Below, one piece after another: positions 11,741 through 24,600 of a stretch of DNA of 64,000 nucleotides; within the stretch, counting starts at the first letter, position 1, and the number at the start of each line of letters is the position of its first letter. The translations under genes and the position numbers were made by a program. The notes beneath the pieces are model-generated. The model saw only the letters and a list, made by a program, of their open reading frames with translations, searched no databases and was not told the DNA's origin. Origin of the DNA: Cyanoderma ruficeps. Taxonomy: Eukaryota; Chordata; Aves; Passeriformes; Timaliidae. The DNA is taken from NCBI GenBank assembly GCA_008694505.1, contig VZDJ01000011.1, positions 372,001-436,000 of the forward strand, given 5' to 3'.

Positions 11741-12200
11741 CCGGGCACGGTACACCATCCCTCCTGAGCGGCTCCTCCGCCCGCGCAGGGCGGGAGGAGG
11801 GGGGGGGGTACAGATCCTGCCGTGCCCGCCCGGTGCGGCCCTGTCGCACACGAGGCGAGACACCCCCACCCCGCGGCCGTGAGGGGCAGCNTCCCTCCCT
11901 CCCTCCCTCCCTCGGGGCGCGGTCCCGCCCGCCGGGGCGTGCGGAGCGCGCACGCGCGGCTGCAGCGGCGGAAGCCCACGGTTGGTTCAGGCGCGCGCCC
12001 GGGCGGGGGGCGGCGCGCGCGACCCCTGTTCCCTCGGGAGCGGCGCCGCGGGAGGGCCGGCGGGAGGGGTGGGGGCGGCGGAGCGGCGGTACCGGCACCG
12101 CGGTATCGGCACCAGCATCTGCTCGGGCGCGGCCCGCCGCGGCGGGCGGGCTCCCTTCATCCCCGCACCTCCCTCCATCCCCGTATCTCCCGTCTCGCAT
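11740..12200 (+). promoter_or_regulatory. ZDHHC21: CpG island, probable ZDHHC21 promoter and first non-coding exon
   Basis: A sharply bounded GC- and CpG-rich segment in otherwise AT-rich DNA, with GC-box-like GGGGCGG and GGGCGGGG runs (about 12001-12080) and no TATA box. Such islands usually mark broadly expressed promoters. It is the only strong island upstream of the seven ZDHHC21 coding exons, about 6.4 kb before the start codon, so it is the natural promoter. I cannot place the start site or the first donor with certainty; GTAGGG after GGGAACTGG near 12225 is one weak candidate. Open frames across the island on both strands reflect GC composition. Confidence 0.8.
11891..11914. repeat. 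(TCCC)n tract with one ambiguous base
   Basis: Five TCCC units follow a single N at 11891 inside the CpG island. The ambiguous base probably reflects a length or sequence uncertainty in this tract. Confidence 0.75.
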
Positions 12201-14795
12201 TGCTTTGCCTGTGCAGGGAACTGGGTAGGGAAACCCTGGTTAGACTTGCCGGGTATCTCTCCAGCTGTGAAATAAGGAAATGCTGCTTGTCGCAGCTCCA
12301 GGGTGCTGGTTGCCCTGTAAAGGAGAAGGAGGGTGTTTGCTGGTATTGATGTGGTGGTAGGAGAGGCACGTGGTTTTGATTGGCTGTGTGTTCCAGCGGC
12401 GCGGCACAAGGAAATGCAATGGCCTTGGCCTCCCTTGGTTTCACATTTTCATTTCCCAGCTCCAGCAGTTAGTCAAATGAAATAACAGGTCTTCGTTCCC
12501 CTCAGGCTGATGATCCAAACAATAATGCTCTTAAAGTACCATACATTATCTGTCTACAAGTGTTCAGCAGTAGGTGAAGATAGTTTTCATGGACTTGTGG
12601 TAAGGAGGGCATATGTTAATATCCAGCCACATCCCTCTCCAAGCCCAAGTGACATCTTTTGTAAGTGCTGGAGATGTGCTTTGCTAGATCCTATCAATGG
12701 AAAGCAGCTGGGTGGGAATGTCTTGCCTACCTCATCAAACCTTTAACAGCCACCTAACAACTGTGTTGTGACAGCGTCTCTACTGCAACCATCCATTGTA
12801 CAAACACGAGAAATGCCAGGTGGGGGTTTGTCATAGCAAAAATATGCTCTTGCTTATATTAACTGGTATTCAGATGCCTGTTCGGTTTTGTTAAACAGGA
12901 GAGTTGCAGAAGAAGCTTGATTCTATTCTGACACTTGATAATGTAACATGACTTCTTTAAAGTCTAGTTTGTGAAAGAAGAATAGTTGATTGTTTCAAGT
13001 CCACCTTGTTTTTTCCTGTTGAAGTATATTTTTAGTTTTAGTATCAGTAGGCTTTGGCAGTAATTCTTCAGATTTCAGGAAGGTCACTGGTGTAAAAATG
13101 CAGCCAGATCTAGAAACTGGGGGAGGCTGTCTTGCCTTAGCTGTCACAAATATGAGAAGTGTGGGTCTCTTGGGTTTCTTCTCTCTGTTCCTTTTTCTGA
13201 CTTGCTTAGGATACAGCCTTTTTAGAAAGTGGTGTTTTTTCCACTCTTGAAATGTGCATTATAGAGCATAATATTGTTCAATTTGTGTGGAGTCTCAAAA
13301 TTGTGTTTCACAGCAAACAATACAATAAGTTACTGATCTGTGGTGTTCTGCACTGGTTCGAAGATTTGTGAAAAACGTTCTGCAAGTCAGATTTCAGAAG
13401 TCATACTTTTCTTAATGAGCAGGGCTAAAGTGAGGCACAGTTTCTATCGTTGTGCATCAGTGCAACACCCATGAATGTGCAAGAAAGAGGGTGTTCCCAA
13501 AGCTTACTGTTGTGCTTCTTGGGGTGAGAAATTGAGTACTGCTCGTGCTGAGTGTATTTATAAAATACAGTTTTCTAAGTATGTTTTGGGACAATCTTGA
13601 TGCAAAATTGTATACTTTGTATTTTTTCTAGGGTTGCATTCAGATGAGTCTATTAAAACAACTTATATTTCATGTTACTATTTCTGATTAGCAGAAAACT
13701 TTCTCATTTCTTGGAATTGACTTTCTGGCTGCCTGACTCATTCTGTGGTCTCATTATTCCATGAATGTCACACAAAGACTCATATTGCAGGTGATTGTAG
13801 TGAACAAAATTCTGAGTTTATGATACCATTGATGGAACTGGGCAGAAAGAAAAGGGTTAGGAAAAAATGCTGTCCAGGCATCCTGTAATAAAAGATTTTT
13901 TAGGAAAGGCAATAAGAATTCCTGATCATGTAGGAAAGACTCAGTCATGTTTTGCTGCAGCTCAGGCTTTTCATAGGCACAGCTACTGTTGGCTTTCAAA
14001 TGATTTGTATTTGAGTTGTTTATTTACAAGAAATGGCTATAAATTAGGGTGCAAGGGAAGAAAACCACAAAACCTCTGATACTAGTGTTCTGTATTTTCT
14101 CGTAAATTATTTCATTGGAAAACTATTTGCTTGGAGAATTTAATTGCTTGTATGAATACTCAGTGTATACAGATATAAATCACTTAATTGTTTCTCTCAT
14201 TTATTTGTTGTAAACTTTCTCATAGAGTTTTTTCTTTGCATATTGTAGGGTTTTTGACACTGTATTTGAAAGGATAATAAATTCACTTTGTGACTTAAAT
14301 TTTAATCTATTTCCTTTCTGGTTATCAGATTTTGAACCTCTTAATTTTTGCTTATTCCTCCCTCTTTATATATTTATGCATGGTACATAAACCAAGAGAA
14401 AGAGGGGGATAAACTCACTTTGTCATAGTAAGTCAATATATTAGCATAATTCATTTGCTATTGCTGATGAAATATAATGAAAAATATAAAACTTAATTTA
14501 CTATTATACTAGACAGGAAGCAATTGTGTGTGAGTGAAATACATTGGCAGTAGTTCAGTTTTACATAGACCTCTCTTTGAACCCTTACATCCTTTTAAAT
14601 ATATGACACATTAATTCTAACTTCCATTCCTCAAATCTCAGTTCTAGGCCATTTCACAACTTTAACAGTTTGGAGACAGCTCTGCTCAGTAAGGTGGGGT
14701 TTGAAAAACAGAATAGAAAATAACCTATTATATGCTGCCTTTCAAACAAGTGATAATGGTTGTTTGTGTATCACACTATTTTCTGTCTCTTTCAG

Positions 14796-14888
14796 AAGAT
14801 AGAGAAGACAGATGAAAAATCATCCTGTCTTGAGAGTGAGGCCTGTATTTGCATAGTACTGGCTTAATTGTGGAATTTGCCATCCAAG
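14796..14888 (+). other. ZDHHC21: Predicted ZDHHC21 5' UTR exon
   Basis: A 93-base block is bounded by a good acceptor (TTTTCTGTCTCTTTCAG) and donor (AAG|GTATGG), between the CpG island and the first coding exon. It contains an ATG at 14812 opening a 14-codon reading frame that stops at TAG 14854-14856, so it cannot extend the ZDHHC21 protein and would act as a uORF. It is inferred from splice signals only. Confidence 0.4.
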
Positions 14889-15259
14889 GTATGGTTTTGA
14901 GGGTGGCTGCTGTTTGTTTTGGTTTTGTAATTATAAAAGTGAATATGGTCATGCAGGCCTCAGTAAGTCACTAAGGGGTGAAAATTTAGAATATATTTCC
15001 TTGATAGACATTCTTTCTGTTTCCTCCTGAATCTCTCTCACTGCTTATTGCTCACACATTATACAAGTAGGTCACTCAGGAGCAAGTATTTCAGTAATTA
15101 TGTCTCTCTGTTTTGTTTGTTAAATTTCCTATTCTGAGGAAGTGCTGTGAAGTCATGTAATCTCTGCTGCTCTGGTAAGATGGCGAACAGATGGATTCCT
15201 CAGTGGTCAGCAGTGTTTTTAGCTACATTTGGTTTTTTTGGCCTCTACAGTTCTGTTAG

Positions 15260-16080
15260 TCTGCATGATTTACCCTTTGTAAAGTCATGGTGATTAGTCC
15301 TAGTCTAATCTTCTTCTCCTTCATGTGTTTGAAAGGAGTTTCCAGGATTGTTTCTTTCACCTTCCCAGGGAACAGGGTGAGGCTAATAGAACTGCAGTTG
15401 TCTGGCTCCTCCTTCTTGTTCTTGAAAACAGGGTTTTCATTGATACATGTTTTCTTGAGTCCTCTGGAATGTCACCCACCAGCATAAAACTTCCAAATGT
15501 AGTTGGGAATGACTTCACAATGATGAGACCAGCTTATTCAGCACTCAGGTTGGCACCTCAGCAGGTTGCACGGAATGTTAGGTCTAGTTGACTTAAAATT
15601 TTGTTAATCTGATCCTCCCTTGCTCAGAGTAAGTCTTTTGTCCTCTACACTTTCCCACAGGTCTCAGGGACCTGGAATTCCAGGGGGCAGGTCTTACCCA
15701 TAGAAGAGCAAGGTAAACAAGGCGCTTTTACATTTTTGTATAGTTTTGATACTTTCAGCAGCAGGCGACATTTCTTCTAGTCTCCCTTACGCTGCTCATG
15801 TACCTGTACAAATCTTTCTCTTGGGGTTTCATATGCCTCACCAGATTCAACCCTAGGAGGACCTTGGTTTTCATAACCCTTTCTTAGTGCACCTAAGTGG
15901 TGTTCCTATGTCAGTTGTGTGCATTGCACACACTTGTTGCAGCCCCACTTTACCTTGGCTTGGGTGATTAGGAAATCTCTGTTTTTCACATTGTTCTGCA
16001 TTTGCTTGCAAACCATGACCACCACTTCTTGCTTATTCAGAGGTCACCACCTTCCTCTGTCATCATTCCTTTTTAAGTAT
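15260..16080 (-). mobile_element. Old CR1-type LINE fragment, reverse-transcriptase part
   Basis: On the + strand I recognise the reverse complement of an ancient CR1/L3-like element. The order of blocks fits: CACCTTCCCAGGGAACAGGG followed by a GTGAGGCTAATAGAACTGCAG block (15358-15399), CTCCTCCTTCTTGTTCTTGAA, and later GCTGCTCATGTACCTGTACA and TCACCAGATTCAACC-like blocks. This order matches the antisense of CR1 ORF2. It is heavily mutated and no long frame survives. The limits are approximate. The family call rests on remembered consensus similarity. Confidence 0.7.
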
Positions 16081-16900
16081 TCCCCAAGTGGATCAACCAG
16101 CCTCTTGGCAAAGATGCTTTTATCCTATCCAATTTCCGGTGGATCTTGCCCCCTTCGCCCTCAGTTCTTGAGCCTCATAGAAGGTTCTTTGGATCTAAAT
16201 GCTGCACAGCCACTTGCCCATTTGCAGGATATGTCTGCTTCTCCTCAAGTTCTCCCCCTTCACCAGCAGGATGAGCAAGACACCACTTGGCTAGCAGACT
16301 TTGGCCAACACCCTGTGAACTGAGTAGTCATGCTTGGTACACTCCCAGTCTCCCCTGGCTGTGCTGATGGTGCCTGAAGGGAAGAGCAGCTGAGGGTAAT
16401 AGTCTAAGGGCCCACACTGCTGCCAGTCTCAGTAACAGTCTGTCCATGGTATCCAGTGCCCAGGCCCCTTGCAAGCAGTATACTTTGCCAGGTGACAGGT
16501 TGGGCCAGCAGAGGTGTCTTTGTCCCAGAAGCAGGGACCCACCACTGTTCCTTACTCTATGCTTCACATACTGCCACAGGACTCAGGCACAGATGGCTCA
16601 GAGGCTTTCTTGGACAGAACATCCTGTCTATGCATGCTGCCAGGGCTCAGAACCTGCTTTGTAGATCAGAGCTGCAGGCAGGAACAGGAACTGTCCTCTT
16701 GGTGCTTGGGCTCAGAGGCTCTCAGACTTTGCTGTGCTCTGCATCTCCACATCCCACTTGATAAGCTGAGGCTCTGTCTGCTTCTCGTGCAGTGAGGGTT
16801 TCTGTAGCTGCAGGAACTTGGTGGGGATCTTGTCAGTCTCCTTTTTAGCACCCCTGAATGTACAGTTTCCTCACCTTCTCCCTCAGCTTGTCTGCTTGAA
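16081..16900. repeat. Unclassified GC-richer segment next to the CR1 fragment
   Basis: GC content is higher than in the surrounding intron and the segment is rich in CAG/CTG-type words. Several overlapping frames (for example 16456-16761 on + and 16328-16567 on -) show no known domain. It may be a continuation of the CR1 insertion toward its 5' part or another old retroelement. I cannot identify it. Confidence 0.35.
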
Positions 16901-18497
16901 GAGATGGGTCCTTCATTAGTGCATGCTTAGAAGTACATAAAATGATTTTTTTATTCTGAACCTGCTGGTTGCCACAGCTAGCTTACAACAGAGACACTTG
17001 AAGAACTGGCAGATTCAGTGGTATAATAATACCACATTGTTTTATGTCTAGAGTCTGTACATAAGTGTATAGTGTATTGATATGATGCAGGTAACAGCCA
17101 GTACTGCATGCGTGCTAGATATTAAGAGAGATTATAGGCCTAAGTAGGTTTTATGATTATCATTAACTAAAAAACAAGTTCTAACAACACAGCAGCTTTA
17201 TTCAATACACAATATGGTTCTAAAAGTAAATGTTAGGCAATTCAGTATTTTTAGGATAGAAACAAACATCTATTACTCTGCTATACTTGAATGGGAACAC
17301 TGTTACATTAGAAGATAGCAAACAAAGGTTATGATAAATAATGCAAAGGAGAAATTTGGAAAAATGATAGCTAGTTCAGGTCTAATTTTGATAAGACATC
17401 TAAAAAAAGAAGAAGAGACAATAATGAAATTTGTCAATAAGGGTAATTAAAGAAATTTTGAATGCAATTGATGACAGTCAAACATGAAACAAGTAAGCAA
17501 AACCCCTGGAAACAGATGTTTGATAAACAAAATTTCAATGCAACAAGTAGAAACTGAAAGGAATGGGAAGAAATCCATCAGAAATCTACAAGATTCCTGA
17601 AACCCAGAAACTGAGGAAACTAATGGCTAAGAGAGTAGATTGGGATTTATGTGTGCGTTGCATTAATAAAATATGTGTATGAAGGTAGTCTGACAAAAAA
17701 AAAAAACAAACCAGCAGTAATCCGTCCCCTGATAGTTGTGCTGAATAGTGGTGAGGACTTAGTGCTGTGTTGTTATGGAAATTGGTTTATGAAGCTCAAA
17801 AGTTCACATTGTAGGACTTGGTGAGGTTTCTTCAGTCTAAAACCAAAAGGAACCCAGGCCATTAAGGATGGAAACCTTGACATTTTAAATGTGAATAATA
17901 GAAAATGTTCTATTGTGTGATATTTTTAATAATCTATGTGAAAAATACCAGGGTGATGACTCCTTTCTCCCTTGGTTTGCTATTGATGCCATGAAGGAGG
18001 TTTTCATTTAAGCAATGAAATTCTTAGTGAAGCATTTGACTATTTTAGCATAAAAGCTTTAAGAAAGCAACCATGAAATATAGGGGGCGGCTATAATAGA
18101 GATGCGGCGAATCTTTGTGGAACATAAATAATCTCCTGTGCTTCTTATTTGGTCTGCAACCTTTTTACTTTGATGGAAGTTTTCTTTGCTGCTGCCAACT
18201 GACAGTTGCTGCTTTACCTATTAATACTTTTCCCAGGTAGTGATTTTACTTGCATTTGGGTGATAGATGTTACTTTTTAGCCAGATATAACCAATTAATG
18301 AAATAATAAAATGTTTTGCTACCTGATACTTGAAAAATGTATGTGAAATGTTTGTAAGTTTTTATGTAATTCCTTAAATCAACAGCTGACAGGTTTTTTT
18401 TCTTTCTTACTTGAATGTATGAATTTGAATGTATGAACCATATAGTTTGCAATATACTAGTTTACCCTTTTTTAATATTTTTTATTTATCTCTTTAG

Positions 18498-18696
18498 GAT
18501 TATCTTCCTGGGTCTTGACAATTTATTACCTGCTTGTGTTCAATGGGGCAACGAATTCACTTTGTGGTTGATCCTCAGGGTTGGTGCTGCATGGGCCTAA
18601 TTATCTTCGTCTGGCTGTATAATACAATCTTCATTCCAAAGGTCATCCTTTTTCCTCATTATGAAGAGGGAAATATTTCTATTGTGGCAGTTTTGT
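18498..18696 (+). CDS. ZDHHC21: ZDHHC21 first coding exon (45-base 5' UTR plus residues 1-51)
   Basis: The acceptor TTATCTCTTTAG ends at 18497 and the ATG is at 18543. The N-terminus [18 protein letters not shown] matches the family start, which decides the initiation codon despite a T at -3 (+4 is G). The exon encodes helix 1 and the HYEEG loop. The donor is GTAAGT at 18697, phase 1. Confidence 0.95.
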
Positions 18697-21600
18697 GTAA
18701 GTCATTTTAACTTTTTTGTACTAATAAAATAGTGTCTCTATATACCATACATAAAAAAAAAAATTCCTGTCAGAAAACGAAAACTAGGGTGAAAGTGAAG
18801 ACGAAAGGTAGGATAAAGGGTAAGATGTGTCCTACATTTTTGTGTTCTGAGAAGCTGAAACACTTCGTTTCGCAGGTGTTATTTATTGCAGAACTTGTTT
18901 TTGTGGAAGCTGGTGAAAAGCCAGAATGTGGCTTTGAGGTCCTGTACTCAGAACTTACTGACATGATTTCAGGTTCAGATCTCTAAGTGCCTTTCAGAAT
19001 TTGGTGTGATAGTACTGATGACTGGCATCAAACTAAATTTTGTTAGTTTTGTCATACATGCTTGTGTGGGTTAGCTCATACAAGTTGTGCTGATAGGCTT
19101 TCTGGGGAAAAGGCTTGATTATGGCTGGAACAAACTTCAAGGTGAAGATGCACTACTGGGAATATCTTTCATATGGAGGCTTTGAGGTGTGTTATGATTG
19201 GTGCTTGTGTGGTAACACAGTGGAGGAACATCTTAAAAACAGTAGTGTGGTCATAGTAGCACCTGCTGGTGCTATCAGAACTGTTTACGACTTTTTTCAC
19301 TCTATTCATTGGGGAGTACTTAATGTTGTATACTTAATATCAAAAACATATCTGAAACAGAATAAGAAGGCTGAGTGTTTTCCAGCTCAGTTCTGAAGCA
19401 TCTGTATTTTTGATATAGTGTGCTTTCTGTGTATGAAAAAGACTTACAAATGCTTATTTATTTTTTTAGGTTATTACTTCTGCTCATTGTTTTGTATAGC
19501 TTCATTATTTAGAGCCTCAGTAGCAGATCCAGGAAAACTACCTGAAAATCCAAAGATACCAGTTACAGGTACGTTAAACTGTTTCTGTATAATTGAATGA
19601 AAATTATGTTAGTATCCTCAAAGTAATTAGAAATAAAATTGACTTTGTGAGATTTAATGGAAACCATGAGCTGTCCCTGCTGAATGAAGTTCGTATGTCG
19701 CTGTTTTTAAGTTGCAAATTTCTAGCACTTTTCCTCGTGTAGTCTCAAAACTTCTTTTTCTAGAACTTGTGTTTTACCAGAAAGTCCAGTTTTGTGGAAC
19801 CTTCTGCTAGGAAATTTTTCCATGGGAAGAATTTTTTTGCATTCTAGAGTTTTAAACATATTGCATATGATACTAACTTGATAACATTTAATGAAAAAAT
19901 GTTTAGAGATGACTAGTTATTTTAATTCCATAGCTTTTGTCTAAGTAAATTTATATGATGTTGAAAATGGTGGTGGACGGTAGTCCTGTGCTGGTTTTTA
20001 CCTGTGTGGTTTTTATTCTTTCTTTTTTCCCAGAGTCTTATGACTGTATGGGCTGTTAGCAAAAAAGCCCTGAACCATGATGCTAATTACACTGCATGTT
20101 TATAAAGTAGCAACTTAATGGAGCAAGTCTTTTTTGTCCTTGTAAATTTATCCCTCAATTCCTGGACGGTATCCGATGCTCTGGAAATTGGAGGAAGTTT
20201 AAAACCTGAATGATTTTCCACAGAGAAAGACAGTATTTTTGTGAACCGTTGGATGCCATTATCTAATGCATAGAGCTTTTACTTAGGAGTTTCGGATGGA
20301 GTAGTGCTGTTAAACAGCATGAGATTTGTCACATTAACAGATAACACTTCACAAATGAAGAAAATGTATCCCATGCAGTGAGGGTGAATGCTTCAGTCCT
20401 GTCTTGAGATGTGGTGAATGCTCAGAATAAAATTTTGCTCTCTCTTCCTTGATGTTACTGAAAATTTAGGATGGTGTGTTTGGAAACATGGTCTTTTAGC
20501 GTTAGTGCTGATGACACGATGTGTGTGAAGTAGAGGGCTGATCCTACAAAGGGGTGTATCTCTCCAGGATTTAAATGTGTTAACACTAATTGCAGAAGAT
20601 CTCATGCCAATGTTCTTTCTGCTTCTGGAAACTCATCCTTTGATCCAGTAAAATGTCAGGTGTTTCAGACTTGGGTTCTGGAGTCAAAGTTTTTGCTGCA
20701 GGAAGAGAAACTTGGATTTTGCAACCTGAGCTGGATAATGAGGACACTGGCTAGTTACAGACAGTTACATTGATATTGAAATTTTCATTTACCTTCAAAA
20801 TATCAGGAGCAGTGCAAATTCCCTTTGTCCACAATTTTTTTTTCTAGTTTAAGGTATCTCTTGCATAGCTCTCCAACCCTTGCATGCTCCATTCAGTCCA
20901 TACAGCAGTCATACTTAATAATTACTTCTGAAGGTCAAACATTTTGGCTAGGTCATGACTTTGATATTTTGGTTTGATGTGTGATATATCGGGGTTTTCT
21001 ACTTTTGGAGATAGGACTTCAGTTCTCTGGTCTTTTATAGGCTGACAGGAGGATAGATACATTTTTTCGTCGTATAAATTGTGTTTAAAAATGAGTTGGG
21101 GTGTTTCTGAACTCTGCTGGTAGCTACCTTATTAGTGAGTGACACCTTTGTGACACTGCATTTGTGGGAACAGATTGTAAATCAGTTTCCATCTGTCATT
21201 ATTACTAGTTTAATGATCTCAGATATTGGGTTTCTTTACTTCCAGTGTCCAAATGTTATTTTGCAGCAAGAAAGACCAGATTAGGGCTGCCTGCAGGTGA
21301 CTCAGAAGTACTAAATATAACTTTATTTTGTTTGCATAGTGACAGTGTTTTACACTTAAATTTCAGAATGTCCTGCTGTAAATATTAAACTTTTTTTCCT
21401 TTTTTTCCCCTCTCTCCCTGAGATTTGAGAATATTTTGTGCCTCAAAAAAATTTATTTAGGTAGAAACAAAGTTGAACAGTCAAAGTATTTAAGTTTCTC
21501 AGTTGTCCACCTATTTTCCTTAAAGACAGAAAATATATGCTTTTGTGACTGGAATTATTTCAGTGTTAATCTTATTTGTTTCTCATGTGAAGATGAAGTT

Positions 21601-24600
21601 TTTGAACATATAATTTGAATTTTCATTTTCAAAGAATTCTTCTAATCTGGGTGGTGCAATTTGAGATAAATAATAGCCAAGCTGAGCAATAGTACTCCTG
21701 GTATTTTCGGCTACTCAGTATCTCTGGAGATAAGCTTTTGAAGAATCTCACATTAGTAATTTAAAAACAGTATATATTTGTAAGTACAAGCCTATTCTCT
21801 ATCTTTTTCTTTGATTACCTTATGTGTAAAATTGCATATGGTGATAAGCATGCCTTTAAAATGCTTTGAGATGGAAGATTATCCTGAAGTGTTCATTGTG
21901 TGTCATATTTTAGTTAGCCAGCAGTAGCAGTGTTTCTTAGGAGGTTCTGGAACAGCAGTGAGATTGTATCCTGACTCTGTCTAGCAGATCATTTTTTTCA
22001 CAGTAGAAATGTAAGGAAATAATTGAGTTACAGTCTTCCATGTCTGAGTCACAGCTTTTGCACTGTAATAATTACTTTGTAGAAATTTATAGGAGGAGAG
22101 AGCATTTTGGAGAAGGAAGCTGCCACAGAGTAGCAGTAATATCTTCCAGTTTAATTAAGGTCACAGTGGGAAAAAGCTTTTTATGTGGTGCTTATCCTTC
22201 TCAGATCATAGTAAGATTTGTTTTTTTAATTAGAATTGCAATATATTGTGAGCAGACATTACTGAGTTTAAATCTCTCTAACGTGTCTTTACATTTTTAC
22301 CTAGAGCTAGAACATTGGGAGTTATGTAACAAGTGCAATATGATGAGACCAAAGCGTTCACACCATTGCAGTCGCTGTGGACATTGTGTAAGGAGGATGG
22401 ATCACCACTGTCCATGGTAAAACCAGGACATTTCTTCCAATACTCTACTGTTGTTTTAGTGAATCACTTTGAAATTTGTGGTCTTGACTGCTGCTCATTT
22501 TTCCTGTTTCTTTCCCAGTGGTGCTTAATATTTAGGCATGTAAAGCAGACAAGTAATAAATTTGAGCATTGATACTTCACTGTAGAACTCAGAGTAAGTG
22601 AAAACAAACATTTCTGAAAGTAGTTCTGAGGACTCATTTTTAGCAAGACAAACTGCAGAGGACAGAATTGACATCAGGATTCCCTTATGTTTATTTAGCC
22701 ATTTTTCAAACTACCCTTTTTGTCAAGTTTTTGCTACTTCAGAGCACAGTAGTAGTATAGTGCTTCTGTCATGCTGGCTTAGCTTGGTACTGATGTCTGT
22801 GCCAATGCTTGTATGAAATTGTATCTGTGTAACTTCTGTGAAGCAGATTATGCCCCAGTTTCAAAGGTTCTTGATCTAGTACTTAGCATGGATACAAGGA
22901 TAGAATCCTTTTGTTTCCTTTACTCTTTTCATGTTGGAGTATGCAGACGGAGTTTCTTCTGTGTTGTCTTCTATGCCTTTGGTTCATTTCTAAGTCATAT
23001 TTCTTTGTTATTAGGGTAGCCTGTTATCGCATTTATTTTAAAACATTTGTTTGCATTTCCAGTTTTTGGACTCTCTGTAGTTCACAACCTGTGAAATGTG
23101 TTGAGAAGATAAGACATATTACTATGAAATTTTGCAGACTTTAAGAAACCAATTTTATTATGAGAGTATTACCTAAAGTTGCAATAGTACCGTTGCTATA
23201 TGAAAATACAGAGCAGTGTGTCTCCTATTCTAAGCAATGATCTCAGTAGTACAACCCACACTTCAAATTGTGGTGCAGGGCATCCAGTAGTTTGCTCCAT
23301 AAGCAATCATAAAGTCTTCTAATCACAGTATCATAACTTTAATGTTATATTTCTCTTTTTACATATGCACACTTCATTTCTCTGCAGGATTAATAATTGT
23401 GTTGGTGAAGACAATCACTGGCTGTTTTTACAGCTGTGTTTCTACACCCAGATCCTTAGCTCCTATACGCTGATACTTGACTTCTGCCATTACTACTACT
23501 TCTTGCCTTTGAAAAAAGAAAACTGGGTAAGAACCTGTCTTCTCTGTGAAGCAAACAAATAGTATTGCAATGTAGTTTGTTTTGTCATCTAGTTACTACA
23601 CATTTTTGCTGGCTCAGCTTCAGTCTCGTCCAGGGAGTTCAACTAGCTGTATTTATTAGATAAGCAAACTGACTTAAGGTAAGTAACAAAATATTTTTAT
23701 GAAAGGGCATATGATTTCTGTGTGTTAAAAATACAACACTAGTTATCTTAGAAATCTAGGAGAGGAGGGAAGAACCAGTTAGCTTTATATGGAAGTAGTT
23801 ATGAATACTGGAAAGATGTAAGAAAGTTACTCTAGATGTATTCAAATTTCCTTTTACTTTATTCAAAGGAGAATTATGCTGAATATATAGCTATCCTAAT
23901 ATCATGTTTTGAAAAGCTGATACTGCTTTTTTAAGAAGGGAGAAAGACACGTGATCATTCTGCAAGGGGAAAAATATGCATTGGTTTTGTAGCAGTATTT
24001 TGTGTTGCTTTGAAAAGGTTATGTGGGTTAAGAAAGAATTGTTTGGTTTGTTTTATGTGGACTATATATAAATAGTTACAGTATTTCCATGTCTTGTCAT
24101 CAGTAAAATGCAGTTGTATACACAGAGAAAATGGACTTACCAACTGGACTAGAGTGAAAAATCAAGGAATTTCTTCCACTATGAAACATATATTGTAAAG
24201 TTGCTATCTGGTGCTCATTTATGCCTATTATCTGTAGTATTCAGAATATTGAAGAAGGTTGCTTGAAAATTGCTCAGTGCTTTAAAGTGCCAGAACAGCA
24301 AAATTAGAACTCTTTCTTTATAAGAAAACTGTTATGCCATCTTGCTTATGAAGAAGCATAAAAACTTCTAGCCTAAATCTGAAATGAACTTTGTATTTGT
24401 ACTGGACTATAACAAATACAAGAACACTAAAGAGAAAAATATAGAAAACAAGTTTAAATCATTTTCAAAATTAGGTAACATGCCAAATGTAAGAAGTGAA
24501 GAGAATAAGATCATCGCAGATATTGCACTCTAAATTTTGTTGAGATTTTTTCTGAATACTGAGGTGTCGAAGATTTTTTAATTCTGTGTTAATGTCACAC

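Larger units (their letters stand above)
12201..18497 (+). other. ZDHHC21: ZDHHC21 5' intronic region
   Basis: The region between the CpG island and the first coding exon. It contains one likely untranslated exon (14796-14888) and an old CR1 fragment (15260-16080), both listed separately. A GC-richer unrecognised stretch extends to about 16.9 kb. AT-rich unique-looking sequence then runs to the acceptor at 18497. Confidence 0.65.

Noticed and set aside
11593..12409. Overlapping long frames on both strands across the CpG island
   Set aside because: GC-rich DNA has few stop codons. Products are low-complexity R/P/A/G-rich and one contains an ambiguous base.
15919..16323. 134-codon frame next to the CR1 fragment
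   Set aside because: It runs antisense through repeat-derived sequence and has no domain.
19115..19396. 93-codon frame in a ZDHHC21 intron
   Set aside because: No splice sites place it in a transcript and no homology is recognised. The correct exon starts at 19470.
22040..22420. 126-codon frame covering the DHHC exon
   Set aside because: Only the part from 22305 is ZDHHC21. The upstream 88 codons are intron sequence kept open by chance.
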